64,000 nt of DNA, from contig NC_014623.1 of NCBI RefSeq assembly GCF_000165485.1, positions 2,437,501 through 2,501,500 on the forward strand, read 5' to 3'. Source of the DNA: Stigmatella aurantiaca DW4/3-1. GTDB taxonomy: Bacteria > Myxococcota > Myxococcia > Myxococcales > Myxococcaceae. This document shows positions 52,773-62,175 of the stretch, in pieces. The notes under the pieces are model-generated. The model ran no database searches. It saw only the letters and a program-made list of their open reading frames with translations, and was not told where the DNA came from. Each line of letters opens with the position of its first letter. Position 1 is the first letter of the stretch. The translations under genes and the position numbers were made by a program.

Positions 52773-54197
52773 ATGCAGCCGAACTTGAACCGGCTCCTGC
52801 GAGCGCTTGCTCGCGAGGGGCTTGAGGTGGCCTACGACGGCCGCCTCTACACCCTCCGCCTCCAGGGAGATGCGAATGCACCCCCGGCCGAGGTGCTCCT
52901 CCCGCCGGACCTGCCCGTGGAGGGCAAGGCTTTCCGTCAACTCGCCCAGCTGGCCGCCTTGAAACACCCGGGCGGTGGCGCTGTCCTGCGGGTGCGCGCC
53001 ACCCCCGACTTTCACCCTGGAGACTCCGGGGTGGCCATCGGCTCGGTGCTGCATACCCAGGGCATGGTGGTTCCTGGCGCGGTGGGGACCGACATCAACT
53101 GTGGCATGCGCCTGCATGTCGCCGACCTGAGCGTGGACACGTTCCTCTCGCGCCGGGGCGACTTCGTGGAGCGGATGAAGGGCCACTATTTCTTCGGCAC
53201 CCGGGATGTGGCCATGTCGTCGCGTGCCGCCGAGGCGCTCCTGCGCGACGGCATCCCGGGATGGCTGCTGGAGACAATGGAACACCCCCTGGGCTGCGCG
53301 GCGCGGGCGGACCTCTCCCAGCTCGATCGCGAGTCCACCCGGATTCACCTGGGAGGAGCCCTGGAGGGAACGCCTGCCTGGGCGCCCGTGGGGTACCTCA
53401 AGTCCGATGTCGTGCGGGACGCGGGGTTGGCCACCATCGGTGGGGGCAACCACTTTGTCGAGGTGCAGCGCGTGGAGTCCATCAGGGATCGGACGCGGGC
53501 GTGGGAGTGGGGCGTCCGGGAAGGGCAGCTCGCCTTCATGATCCACTCGGGCTCGCGTGACATGGGCAAGCACGTGGGAGGGGCGTGGCAGGACCGGGCG
53601 CGGGCGGCGTGGCCTGCGGGAAAACCCTTTCCGGACAGCGGCATCCTGCCGTTGTCGGAGCCAGCCTTGGTGGCGGAGTATCTCCGGGCCGAGGCCACCG
53701 CCGCCAACTACGCCTTCCTCAACCGGCTGTTGTTGGCGGAACTGCTGCGGCACACCTTGCGTGAGCTGTTTGGCGACGTCGAAGCCCCGCTGATCTACGA
53801 CGTGCCCCACAACATTACCCTGCCGTGGGAGGGGGGCTGGCTGGCGCGCAAGGGAGCGTGCCCCGCGGAGGCGGATCAGCCCGTCATCATCCCCGGGTCC
53901 ATGGGGGCCCCCTCCTACCTGATGGTGGGCTGTGGAGAGACAAGGGCCTTGGCCTCGGCCTCGCATGGGGCGGGGCGGGCGCGCTCGCGCTTCTCCATGG
54001 CCCGGGGAGGCGCGGACCGGCGGGACGAGGCCTTGGGGCTCACCGGCGTGGACTGCATCACCTTGAGAGCGGAGCGCCGCATCGAGGAGGCTCCTGCCGC
54101 ATACAAGCCCATTGGCCCGGTGGTGGCCTCACAGGTGGAGGCGGGGATTGTCCGTGAGGTCGCACGGCTGTCCCCCCTGCTGACCTTCAAGGCGTAA
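52773..54197 (+). CDS. RtcB-like RNA ligase
   Basis: A 474-residue protein. RtcB joins RNA 2',3'-cyclic-phosphate/3'-phosphate and 5'-OH ends through a GMP-His intermediate with Mn2+. Family blocks are present: GTDINCGMRLHVADL (Asp and Cys metal ligands), ATIGGGNHFVEVQ (Asn-His), FMIHSGSRDMGKHVG (His), YDVPHNI and IIPGSMGAPSYLMVG, then LASASHGAGR containing the guanylylated His. The pattern ARDRALRELFG..EAPLIYDVPHNI with WEGG in place of the E-rich loop resembles the RtcB paralogs found outside rtcR-rtcBA operons. No rtcA or rtcR is nearby. The start MQPNLNRLL was chosen over one 12 codons upstream. Confidence 0.9.
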   Translation: MQPNLNRLLRALAREGLEVAYDGRLYTLRLQGDANAPPAEVLLPPDLPVEGKAFRQLAQLAALKHPGGGAVLRVRATPDFHPGDSGVAIGSVLHTQGMVVPGAVGTDINCGMRLHVADLSVDTFLSRRGDFVERMKGHYFFGTRDVAMSSRAAEALLRDGIPGWLLETMEHPLGCAARADLSQLDRESTRIHLGGALEGTPAWAPVGYLKSDVVRDAGLATIGGGNHFVEVQRVESIRDRTRAWEWGVREGQLAFMIHSGSRDMGKHVGGAWQDRARAAWPAGKPFPDSGILPLSEPALVAEYLRAEATAANYAFLNRLLLAELLRHTLRELFGDVEAPLIYDVPHNITLPWEGGWLARKGACPAEADQPVIIPGSMGAPSYLMVGCGETRALASASHGAGRARSRFSMARGGADRRDEALGLTGVDCITLRAERRIEEAPAAYKPIGPVVASQVEAGIVREVARLSPLLTFKA

Positions 54198-54296
54198 ACT
54201 CGACTGATAAGGCAGGGCTATCAGGGGTGATGGAAACATGTATTGGCCTTATCGATGTCCCCGGCGCATCTTTCGGGGCGAATCGAGAGGAATGCC

Positions 54297-54911
54297 ATGA
54301 CCCTTGCAGCCCTTGCCGGATTGAGATCGGGAGCGCTTCACGCTGTCTCCGGGCCGGACCACTTGCTGAGCCTGGCGCCGCTCTCCCTGCGCATTCACCG
54401 GCGTGCTTGGCGGGTGGGGTTGCTGTGGGGGGTGGGGCACTCGCTGGGCACCTTGGCGTGCGCGGCGGCCGTGGTGTGGGTGGCCTCGATGCTGGAGCTG
54501 GCGGTCCTCAGCACCTGGGGAGACCGTTTGGCAGGAGGCGCCCTGCTGGTGACGGGGGCGATGGGCCTGCTCCGCTGGAGGGCTTATCGCCCCTAGGGTG
54601 AGCACCCCTCCCAGCATGGAAGCAGCACGGCAACGGCCTGGGGCGTCCTTCTCGTGGGCCTCATCCATGGACTGACGGGCGCTGCGGCGGTGTTGCTCCT
54701 GCTGCCCGCGGCGGTCTCGGCCTCGGGCGTCTGGCAGGCACTGTTCCTGGGAGGCTTCGCGCTGGAGAGCACGCTGGCGATGGCGGCGTTGACGGCGGCC
54801 CTGTCGGCCACCTCGAGGGCCTTGCCGAAGCCCGAGGTGCTCCTGCGCCATGTGCCCGCAGTAGCATCCGTGGGCTCCGTACTGCTGGGAGGCTGGTGGG
54901 TGGTGGCCTGA
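54297..54911 (+). pseudogene. NicO-like metal exporter gene interrupted by one in-frame TAG
   Basis: The first 99 codons (ALAGLRSGALHAVSGPDHLL, SLAPLSLRIHRRAWRVGLLW, GVGHSLGTLACAA) form the N-terminal half of a NicO/UreH-type nickel-cobalt transporter, with the metal-binding HAVSGPDH helix. At 54594-54596 a TAG ends the frame after WRAYRP. The same frame continues without another stop: WGVLLVGLIHGLTGAAAVLL, then FLGGFALESTLAMAALTAAL and ending LLGGWWVVA. A single CAG-to-TAG change would restore a protein of about 204 residues. As it stands only the first half can be made unless the stop is read through. Confidence 0.75.
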
Positions 54912-55090
54912 TGCGAACGTGAGTTAGACACTTCACACATACAGGGCCGAGGGGCTCAGCAGTTTGAAATGGCCCACTCGCACTTCCTGTCGCTCAGTCC
55001 TAAACAAGAGATGTTTAAGTGTTCATTGCTTCTATCCATGCGAAGTCAGGACTGGGCATCCCGAATGTGCCCAGTATCCTGCGCGCCACC

Positions 55091-56398
55091 ATGGCGGATC
55101 CAAAGAGCACGGTGAACAGGCGGTCCCTCCTGAAACTCGGAGGCGCGGGCGCGGCAGGACTGTTTCTGAGCGGCAGCAACGCCGAGGCTCAGAAACGAGC
55201 GGGCTATCCGGCGCCCACTGGCGTCGACACCGGCAAGGTCGTTGACGGGAAGGTCCAGTTTCCCCCTTGGCGCGCGCCGGAAGACCCTCCCACGCCCCCC
55301 GTGGCCGCTCCACTTCCCCCCGATCAGCGCGTGGGCTTTGCCATCGTGGCGCTCGGACGGCTCTCGCTTGAGGAACTCCTTCCCGCGTTTGCCGAGTGCA
55401 AGAAAGCCAGGCTCACCGCGCTCGTCTCGGGCACGCCCGACAAGCTGCGTGCGGTGGCGAGTCAGTATGGCATCGCGAAGGAGAACTGTTACGACTACGC
55501 GGGCTTCGACCGTCTCCGGGACAACCCCGCGGTGAAGGCCGCCTACATCGTTTTGCCCAATGGCATGCACCGCGAGTACGTGGAGCGCGCGGCCGCGGCC
55601 GGAAAACACGTCCTGTGTGAGAAGCCGATGGCCAACAGCTCCGCCGAAGCGCGGACGATGATCGCCGCGTGCGCGAAGGCGAACGTCAAACTGATGGTCG
55701 CGTACCGCATTCAGTACCAGCCGCATCAACAGCGAGCGATGCGCTTCGTGCGCGAGGGCACCTTTGGGCGCCTCGTGGGCATGAACGCCGTCAACGTGCA
55801 GACGGTGAATGAGAACGGCCCGCAGCAGTGGCGGCACAAGAAGGTGCTCGCGGGGGGAGGCGCGCTTCCAGACATCGGTCTCTATTGCATCAACACCATG
55901 CGCTTTCTCACGGGGGAGGAGCCGACCGAGGTCTACGCCGAGCTCTACAGTCCGCCGGACGACCCGCGCTACGCCGAGGTAGAGGAGACTGTCTCCTTCA
56001 CGATGCGCTTTCCTTCCCACGTCATCGCCAACTGCTTCACCAGCTATGGGGCGCGTGACGACAAGTACCAGCGCCTCCACTTCGCCAAGGCAACGGTCGA
56101 GATGCCCAACGCCTACCAATACCGGGGCCAGCAGCTCATCATCGGCGAGCGCCGGGGCGAAGATGATGCCCGCAGCGAGCTCGTACTGCCCGGGAAGAAT
56201 CAGTTCGCCGAGGAGATCGACCACCTGGCGGACTGCATCCTGAAAGACCGGAAGCCGCGCACGCCGGGCGAGGAGGGCTTGCAGGATCACGTCGTCATGG
56301 AAGCCATCTATGCGAGCGCGCGCACAGGTCAGCCGGTGAAGCTCCCACGCCACGAGGGCAAGGATGTCTTTCGCGGTCCGCTCCCCGAGCAAGACTGA
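55091..56398 (+). CDS. Tat-exported Gfo/Idh/MocA-family oxidoreductase
   Basis: A 435-residue NAD(P)-dependent oxidoreductase. The twin-arginine signal NRRSLLKLGGAGAAGLFLSG means it is exported folded, with bound cofactor, as in glucose-fructose oxidoreductase. The Rossmann part begins RVGFAIVALGRLSLEELLPA; the family block HVLCEKPMANSSAEA carries the catalytic Lys of the EKP motif. GGGALPDIGLYCINTMRFLT holds the conserved Asp-x-x-x-Tyr/His-type region. The start MADPKSTVN was chosen because the signal follows; an upstream ATG adds 24 atypical residues. The substrate is likely a sugar or inositol derivative. Confidence 0.9.
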   Translation: MADPKSTVNRRSLLKLGGAGAAGLFLSGSNAEAQKRAGYPAPTGVDTGKVVDGKVQFPPWRAPEDPPTPPVAAPLPPDQRVGFAIVALGRLSLEELLPAFAECKKARLTALVSGTPDKLRAVASQYGIAKENCYDYAGFDRLRDNPAVKAAYIVLPNGMHREYVERAAAAGKHVLCEKPMANSSAEARTMIAACAKANVKLMVAYRIQYQPHQQRAMRFVREGTFGRLVGMNAVNVQTVNENGPQQWRHKKVLAGGGALPDIGLYCINTMRFLTGEEPTEVYAELYSPPDDPRYAEVEETVSFTMRFPSHVIANCFTSYGARDDKYQRLHFAKATVEMPNAYQYRGQQLIIGERRGEDDARSELVLPGKNQFAEEIDHLADCILKDRKPRTPGEEGLQDHVVMEAIYASARTGQPVKLPRHEGKDVFRGPLPEQD

Positions 56399-56562
56399 AG
56401 ACTTCACCCTCGAAATGGCGCTGGGGGGGGAAGGGCCGCAAGCAAGCACTGGCCGGTGAACAGTGACAGTCGTGATGTGGTCCTTGCTCCCTGGAGGAGA
56501 CGCAGCACAAGACGGTCCAGGTGCGCGCGCATCAACAGGGCCGCGTGCTCCCGGCCGCTTCG

Positions 56563-57093
56563 TCAGAACGGCATGCCCTGCGTCTGCACATCGAGGGTGT
56601 TGGAGTTGAGGGTGGTGATGAGCCGACGAACCACCTCCTCGCGCTGGGCGTCCGTCATGTCGACCAGGGCTCGGCGCAGTGAGCGGGCGTCCTCATCCGA
56701 CCAGCGCCGGGTGCGGGTGGCTTCCTCGAGGATACGCTGCGCCTGTTGGTGGGCGGCCACGGCTTGCGGTGAGAGCGCGGGAGGCGGCTGAGGCTCGAGC
56801 ACAGGCTCACCCTGGGCTTGCGTGCCGAGCTCCTCGCGGAGGACTTTGGCCAGCTCGGCCTTCAACGCCGCCGCGTCCACGGGGGAGGCGACGGCGCAGC
56901 GCACCTCGGGTGGAGGCCCCGTGGGGCGCTCCTGCGTCAGGTGGGCGTCGAGCCGAGTGCGCAGGCCCGCGATTTCTCGCAGTACCTCTTCCTGGCCGCT
57001 GGCGGCGGGCGCCGTCCCACGGCCGAGCAGGAAGCCGAACGTTCCGCTCAGGAGGACGGTGGCGCTCAGCAGCAGTTTCACCTGTGTGGACAT
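56563..57093 (-). CDS. membrane-anchored coiled-coil protein
   Basis: A 176-residue protein with one N-terminal anchor (VKLLLSATVLLSGTFGFLLG). It has a charged helix (EVLREIAGLRTRLDAHLTQE), a Pro-rich linker, and a C-terminal helical bundle (AQRILEEATRTRRWSDEDAR, SLRRALVDMTDAQREEVVRR). I know similar anchored proteins from myxobacterial genomes but no function. It points the same way as the small secreted protein at 57148. Confidence 0.7.
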   Translation of the reverse strand: MSTQVKLLLSATVLLSGTFGFLLGRGTAPAASGQEEVLREIAGLRTRLDAHLTQERPTGPPPEVRCAVASPVDAAALKAELAKVLREELGTQAQGEPVLEPQPPPALSPQAVAAHQQAQRILEEATRTRRWSDEDARSLRRALVDMTDAQREEVVRRLITTLNSNTLDVQTQGMPF

Positions 57094-57147
57094 TCCGGCT
57101 CCCGCGATCCGGGAGGAGCCATGCGCCTCCCCTGACGGCTCGTGATG

Positions 57148-57546
57148 CTACGGTGCCACCTTCGGTACGTAGTACGACGAGTTGTTCACGAGCACGTACG
57201 TGCACTTCCCGAGATCGTCCCAGGTGAAATAGATGTACGAGGACTCCTTCACGTTGCGCGCTGCGTCCAGGAAGATGGGATCGCTCGACTGGCAGGCGCC
57301 GATGGATCCACTCTCGTTCCTCGCGCCGCAGTACATGAACGGGGCCCCGTTGGCGAAGGTGTATACCGAGCAGCCGATGAACTGAATCGGGTCGTCGCTA
57401 TTGTGAGCCGCGCCGATGGCGCCATAGGCCTCCCGGGCCGAGGTATCGACTCCCACGAGATAGGTCACCCGCTGACCCGCCCATGCGGCCGTCGCTGCGC
57501 CCATCGCCAGGAGACCTCCCATCACTGACTGCAGCGTCTTCATCAT
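57148..57546 (-). CDS. small secreted protein
   Basis: A 132-residue protein; start MMKTLQSVMG. The signal peptide ends in AAWAGQR. The mature part (YLVGVDTSAREAYGAIGAAH, FANGAPFMYCGARNESGSIG, SSYIYFTWDDLGKCTYVLVN) has four Cys and aromatic-rich strands, suggesting a small beta-fold with disulphides. The family is not recognised. 54 bases separate it from the anchored protein downstream. Confidence 0.7.
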   Translation of the reverse strand: MMKTLQSVMGGLLAMGAATAAWAGQRVTYLVGVDTSAREAYGAIGAAHNSDDPIQFIGCSVYTFANGAPFMYCGARNESGSIGACQSSDPIFLDAARNVKESSYIYFTWDDLGKCTYVLVNNSSYYVPKVAP

Positions 57547-57671
57547 GTTCCTCTTCCGGCGGCAGCAGGCTGCCGCTCCCAGTACACCGTCTGACCGCAA
57601 GCATGAGAGGCGAGATGCTTGGGTGAAGTCAACGCGGGTGAAACCCGAGCCTCAGAGCGCGCATCGGCACG

Positions 57672-58703
57672 CTATCGGTCGGTGATGCGGTAGCGCACCA
57701 GCTTCCCGGCGGGCAGATCGGCCGGAAAGAAGTACACATGTTGTTTGTCGGCGCTGATCGCCATGCCCTCGTTGGCAAGGGTCCTGGTGAGCTTGTAGGT
57801 GCCGTACGTGTTCTCTTGGTCTGCCGTCCCCAGTCGGACGCGGAGGGAGCCGTCCGTCCGCTTTTCGGGCACTTCGCGGACCAATTGTACGCCTTGGGTG
57901 TCGAGCGCATCTACTTTGAGCAAGTGGAGCCGCCCATACTTGATACCATCCGTTTCCTTGAGCAGGCCTGAGCACAGGATGTGCGCGTCGTCCCAGGTAT
58001 CGCAGTCCTGATAGGCGGTCGTCAGCGTGTTGGCGATCTGAGTGAGGCTGTCGTCGGCTGCCGTGCTCTTGTCCCCAGGATTGACGTAATAGAGGTTGAT
58101 GGAGTCCCAGTTCATTCCCATCAGCCGTCCATCGGGGATGAGACCAATGGTGCCGATGTGATCCTCGATGGTGACCGCGGCCGTGCCGGGGAGGGGCATC
58201 AAGGTGTCCGGGTGATAGAGGGTCATCCGGGTATGGCTCAGGGCTTTGTACACCGCGTTGGCTGACCAGATGCCACCACGTTTGGCATCGTAGATGATCC
58301 CGGAGGGGTGGCCCAGGGGCAGGGAGGTGTTGCCGACGGTGGCGGTCTCGGTGATGTCTCGCCGGGTCCAGGCCACCGGCCCTTGGTGGTTCAGCACTTC
58401 GCTCAGCTTGGCTTTCAGCAGGAAGGACTTGGAGTACTGGTCGCGGTCTGCGGTGGTCCCGAACAACGTGCAACTCAGAAAGATCTGGTCACCAACGAGC
58501 TCGAGCCCCTGCGTGTGGCAGTCCTTGATGTCCGGGTACTGGGACAGGACATCGGATGCGAAGAGGTTGGGGTCCATGCCGATGTCGAAGACTTCAGGAT
58601 CCGCGAGCATCAGGGCATTGTTGTCCAGGTTGGGAGTCTCTTCATCGCCGCAAGCCATGTGCAGTGCGGCAGTTGGCAGCAACCAAGCCATCTTTTTCAG
58701 CAT
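57672..58703 (-). CDS. secreted beta-propeller-like lipoprotein (DUF6454-like)
   Basis: A 343-residue protein. The start MLKKMAWLL was chosen because a lipoprotein signal (LLPTAALHMAC) follows; the upstream 129 codons of open frame are not protein-like. Repeated strand patterns DCHTQGLELVGDQIFLSCTL, LGHPSGIIYDAKRGGIWSA, IGTIGLIPDGRLMGMNWDSI and EGMAISADKQHVYFFPADLP suggest a beta-propeller. The CHTQG...GD-I-LS block is like DUF6454 proteins (from memory). The role is unknown; surface location is likely. Confidence 0.75.
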   Translation of the reverse strand: MLKKMAWLLPTAALHMACGDEETPNLDNNALMLADPEVFDIGMDPNLFASDVLSQYPDIKDCHTQGLELVGDQIFLSCTLFGTTADRDQYSKSFLLKAKLSEVLNHQGPVAWTRRDITETATVGNTSLPLGHPSGIIYDAKRGGIWSANAVYKALSHTRMTLYHPDTLMPLPGTAAVTIEDHIGTIGLIPDGRLMGMNWDSINLYYVNPGDKSTAADDSLTQIANTLTTAYQDCDTWDDAHILCSGLLKETDGIKYGRLHLLKVDALDTQGVQLVREVPEKRTDGSLRVRLGTADQENTYGTYKLTRTLANEGMAISADKQHVYFFPADLPAGKLVRYRITDR

Positions 58704-59121
58704 GTGCGCTCTCTCTCTTCGTGGGGCCCACGGTGGGCATTGAGGAGAAAGCCTAACGGTCATTGATTGTGGCAAATGCGACGTTCTTGTTCCTGATGTG
58801 TGGCAGCCAGGCGGGTGTTCTGACTCTGGACCCCATGGCCTTGCATAGGCCCCGGTCAACAGGAACCCAGAAACGACATTGGCCCCTCCTTGCGCAGGTG
58901 TGGTGTGACGCTTTTCCGACACCCCACCTGTTTCCCAATCGATAGAACCCGCGTCCCAGGCAGAGCATCTCAAGTTGCGCCGGTATTGACTTGCCTCGGA
59001 GTGAAGGAAGCCGCTACAAGCGCGCCAGAGTTTCTGGGGGTCGAGGAGTTCGAAACTCTGACATACCCGTAACCGGGTACTGTATCCCATTCGTCAAACC
59101 GCAGAGAAATGGAGTGCAGAC
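58704..59121. other. upstream region of the haemagglutinin gene
   Basis: About 420 bases between divergent genes. No repeat or credible frame. The right end carries the GGAG ribosome-binding site (59111-59114) and presumably the developmental promoter of the lectin gene; a TATTGACTTGCC sequence near 58983-58994 could be part of it, but no clear partner element was found. Confidence 0.4.
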
Positions 59122-59925
59122 ATGTCTCTTTATCAGGTGCAAAACCAGTGGGGCGGGCAGTCCGCGGCTTGGAATCCGGGAGGAATGTGGGCCATTGGTA
59201 ATCGTCCCAACCAGAATGTCATTGCGCTCAATCTGAAGTCCACGGATGGCGGCAAGACCCTGACGGGAACCATGACGTACGCGGGCGAGCAGGCCATTGG
59301 CGTCCAGGCAGCCCAGGCTGGCACCAACAGCTACACCGTGCAGAATCAGTGGGGAGGCTCCTCCGCCCCCTGGCAGCCGGGCGGGAGTTGGATCCTCGGT
59401 GACCGGCCCAACCAAAGTGTTGTTGCCATCGACATCACCTCCACCGATGGCGGAAGAACCTTGACGGGAACCATCACGTACGCAGGTGAGAATCCCATTG
59501 GGTTCAAGGCCGAGCAGTCCGCTGGCGGGATGTACTCGGTGCAAAATCAATGGGGGGGCTCCTCCGCAGCCTGGCAACAGGGTGGGGCCTGGGTGGTCGG
59601 CGCCCGGCAGAATCAGAGCGTCGTCGCCATCAAGGCCACCTCCACCGATGGAGGCAAAACCCTGACGGGGACCATGACCTATTCGGGAGAGGGGGCCATT
59701 GGCTTCAAGGCGACCTTGTCTGGCGACAACACCTATACGGTGCAGAACCAGTGGGGGGGCGCCTCCGCTCCCTGGCAGCCGGGAGGTCAGTGGATCCTCG
59801 GTGCCCGGAAGGGCCAGGGCGTCATCGCCATCGACGTCACCTCGAACGACGGTGGTAAGACCTTGGCGGGGACCATGACGTACGCTGGTGAAGGCCCCAT
59901 CGGCTTCCGCGGCACCCTGAACTGA
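59122..59925 (+). CDS. mbhA: myxobacterial haemagglutinin (MBHA/OAA-type lectin)
   Basis: A 267-residue lectin made of four tandem repeats of about 67 residues, each beginning VQNQWGG-SA-W-PGG-W and containing STDGGKTLTGTMTY-GE--IG. This is the exact four-repeat layout of the Myxococcus xanthus haemagglutinin, a development-linked, mannose-rich-glycan-binding protein of the OAA family that forms beta-barrels from repeat pairs. There is no signal peptide, as in the known protein. DNA repeats have a period of 201 bases. It is a marker for a fruiting myxobacterium. A hairpin follows at 59961-60001. Confidence 0.95.
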   Translation: MSLYQVQNQWGGQSAAWNPGGMWAIGNRPNQNVIALNLKSTDGGKTLTGTMTYAGEQAIGVQAAQAGTNSYTVQNQWGGSSAPWQPGGSWILGDRPNQSVVAIDITSTDGGRTLTGTITYAGENPIGFKAEQSAGGMYSVQNQWGGSSAAWQQGGAWVVGARQNQSVVAIKATSTDGGKTLTGTMTYSGEGAIGFKATLSGDNTYTVQNQWGGASAPWQPGGQWILGARKGQGVIAIDVTSNDGGKTLAGTMTYAGEGPIGFRGTLN

Positions 59926-59960
59926 TACGAATTCACATCGTATCCGCTCATTCGAAGCAA

Positions 59961-60001
59961 GGGCCTGGGGTTGAAAGGGAAACCCGGAGACTCCCAGGCC
60001 C
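59961..60001 (+). terminator. hairpin after the haemagglutinin gene
   Basis: GGGCCTGGG (59961-59969) and CCCAGGCCC (59993-60001) form a perfect 9-pair stem; an inner GGGAAACCC (59977-59985) can pair as well. No T-run follows. It lies 36 bases after the stop codon and would serve as a terminator or mRNA-stabilising end. Confidence 0.55.
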
Positions 60002-60125
60002 GTTCGCGACCTATGCATGCAGTCTCTGGGCCTACGCGTAAAAGTCCGGAAACCGGATTTTCCGGCGCAACTCCGTGCAGGATCATTCGATAACGGGGTA
60101 TTCTCCGTGACTTCGAAACCAGCAG

Positions 60126-62099
60126 ATGATCCGCATCCAATCGTGGAAGCAGTGTGCCGTTGTCCTGTCGCTCGGAATCTTCCTGTCCGCAGGCGGGGCC
60201 TGGGCGCTCACGCCGACGAATGTGACCCAGGTGGCTCGCGTGACCGGAGCCGGCCTCTCGGGAGAGTCCCTTCCCAATCCGAACCAGACCCACGTCAACT
60301 ACGAAGTGATGGGCACGGATCTCGGCATCCTTTGGGATAAGGGCGGCGGAGAGGTTTTCGCCTTGTTTGGAGACACCTTTGGCCACGGATGGTGTGGCAA
60401 TGGCGGGTGCGGGGGAGGATGGCGCAGCAACGTGCTCGCGAAGTCCTCTGACCGCAACCTCGCGGACGGATTGGCCTTCTCTACGATGATCCAGGATGCC
60501 TCGCGCCACGCCAAGGAGATTCTCCCGTCGAAGAAGCTCGACTTCGATGAGATCACCGTCATCCCCACTGCAGGAGTCACGGTGGGCTCGCGTCACTACA
60601 TCCATTATATGTCCGTCAATCACTGGGGCGACGCGGGCAGGTGGTCCACCAATTACGCAGGCATCGCCTACTCGGACGACAACGGCCAGAACTGGGTGAA
60701 GCACGCGAGTGCGCGATGGCCGAACAACGCCACGTTTTCCAATCCCTTCCAAATGGCGGCCTTCGTGAAGAACGGCGGCTTCGTCTACATGTACGCGACG
60801 CCAAATGGCCGGTTCGGCAACGTGTTCCTGGCGCGAGTGCCAGAGGGCGCGCTGCTGAACATCAACGACTACCGCTATTGGGACGGCAATGGCTGGTCGG
60901 CCTCGCAGGCGGCAGCGGTCCCGGTGGTGATAGGTGTCGCGGGCGAGTTGTCCGTGGTCTACCATCCCACGTTTGGACGCTTCCTCATGACGTATCTGAA
61001 CGAGCACCGCCAGGCCGTGGTGATGCGAGACGCCGCCACGCCTACGGGCCCCTGGAGCGGAGAGAAAATCCTGGCCTCGGGGGCACGCTTCCCTGGCCTG
61101 TACAATGCCTTCATTCATCCCTGGTCCCTGACTGGACCCGACTTGTACTTCGTCACGTCGCAGTGGACTCCCTACAACACGTTCCTGATGCGCGCGACGC
61201 TGACCGCCGACACCTTTGGCGACAACCTGCTGTCCGAGCCGGGTTTCGAGACCCAGGCGGCCACGCCCACGATGGCTCCCTGGTGGGTGATAGGTCAGGG
61301 CGGTGTGGACCGTGGCTTGGGCCAGGCCCGGACAGGGAGCAACGAAGGCTTCGTGCGCTACAACAGCGGCTGGAACGCCCTCAAGCAGAGTGTTGTCGTG
61401 CAACCCTATACGGATTACACCTTGCGCGGTTGGGTGCGGACCTCCGCCAACAACACGGAGGGGTATTTCGGCGCCCGGGGCGCGAACAATGGCCCCGTCG
61501 TCGGCGAGACGCCCTTCGGCTCGATGACGAACTACTCGCAGCTTTCGGTGACCTTCAACTCCGGGCCCAATACCATCATCGAGGTCTACAGTGGCATCTG
61601 GGCGAGAAACGGCGACACGTGGATGCAGTTGGATGACGTCAGCCTGACGCGCGGAGCCAACCTGGTGGCCCAGGGCGGCTTCGAGCAGCAGCCGGGTTCG
61701 GCCGCCACCTCGCCCTGGTACGTGGAAGGCAACGGCGGCGTAGACCGTGGCCTGGGCTTCGCGCGCTCGGGGGCCAACAACGGCTATGTGCGCAACAATG
61801 TGAAGAGCTGGAATGCTCTCAAACAGGAGGTAGCCGTGACGCCCAACACGAACTATGTGCTGAGCGCCTGGGTAAGGACCTCCAACACCTTCAACGAAGG
61901 CTATTTCGGCGCGCGTGTGCTCCGGGGAGGCCCCATTCTCAACGAGCTCAAGCTCACCCAGCCCGTGGCGGGCTACACCCAAGTCACCGCGCAGTTCAAC
62001 TCGGGCACCCAGCACAGCGTGGAAATCTTCGCAGGTTTCTGGGCCAATGCCGGAGACACCTGGCTGCAAGCGGATGACTTCGTGCTCACGCGCAATTGA
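60126..62099 (+). CDS. secreted DUF4185-type protein with two carbohydrate-binding-like repeats
   Basis: A 657-residue secreted protein. The signal peptide (CAVVLSLGIFLSAGGAWA) precedes a domain of about 350 residues with DLGILWDKGGGEVFALFGDT, RSNVLAKSSDRNLADGL, ITVIPTAGVTVGSRHYIHYM and FLMTYLNEHRQAVVMRDAA, a beta-propeller layout as in DUF4185 proteins, which are often fused to glycan-active enzymes. Then two repeats of about 145 residues, each GFE-Q-----PWWV-G-GGVDRGLG-AR-GSNEGFV followed by a YFGAR core, look like CBM4/9-type binding modules. It is inferred to bind and perhaps cleave polysaccharide. It follows the lectin gene in the same direction. Confidence 0.82.
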   Translation: MIRIQSWKQCAVVLSLGIFLSAGGAWALTPTNVTQVARVTGAGLSGESLPNPNQTHVNYEVMGTDLGILWDKGGGEVFALFGDTFGHGWCGNGGCGGGWRSNVLAKSSDRNLADGLAFSTMIQDASRHAKEILPSKKLDFDEITVIPTAGVTVGSRHYIHYMSVNHWGDAGRWSTNYAGIAYSDDNGQNWVKHASARWPNNATFSNPFQMAAFVKNGGFVYMYATPNGRFGNVFLARVPEGALLNINDYRYWDGNGWSASQAAAVPVVIGVAGELSVVYHPTFGRFLMTYLNEHRQAVVMRDAATPTGPWSGEKILASGARFPGLYNAFIHPWSLTGPDLYFVTSQWTPYNTFLMRATLTADTFGDNLLSEPGFETQAATPTMAPWWVIGQGGVDRGLGQARTGSNEGFVRYNSGWNALKQSVVVQPYTDYTLRGWVRTSANNTEGYFGARGANNGPVVGETPFGSMTNYSQLSVTFNSGPNTIIEVYSGIWARNGDTWMQLDDVSLTRGANLVAQGGFEQQPGSAATSPWYVEGNGGVDRGLGFARSGANNGYVRNNVKSWNALKQEVAVTPNTNYVLSAWVRTSNTFNEGYFGARVLRGGPILNELKLTQPVAGYTQVTAQFNSGTQHSVEIFAGFWANAGDTWLQADDFVLTRN

Positions 62100-62175
62100 G
62101 GCGGTGCTCGACAACCCTCGCTTCGAGCCGGAGTCCGCGATGAGCAACGCATAGTCACGGCAAGAAAGGACCCCA

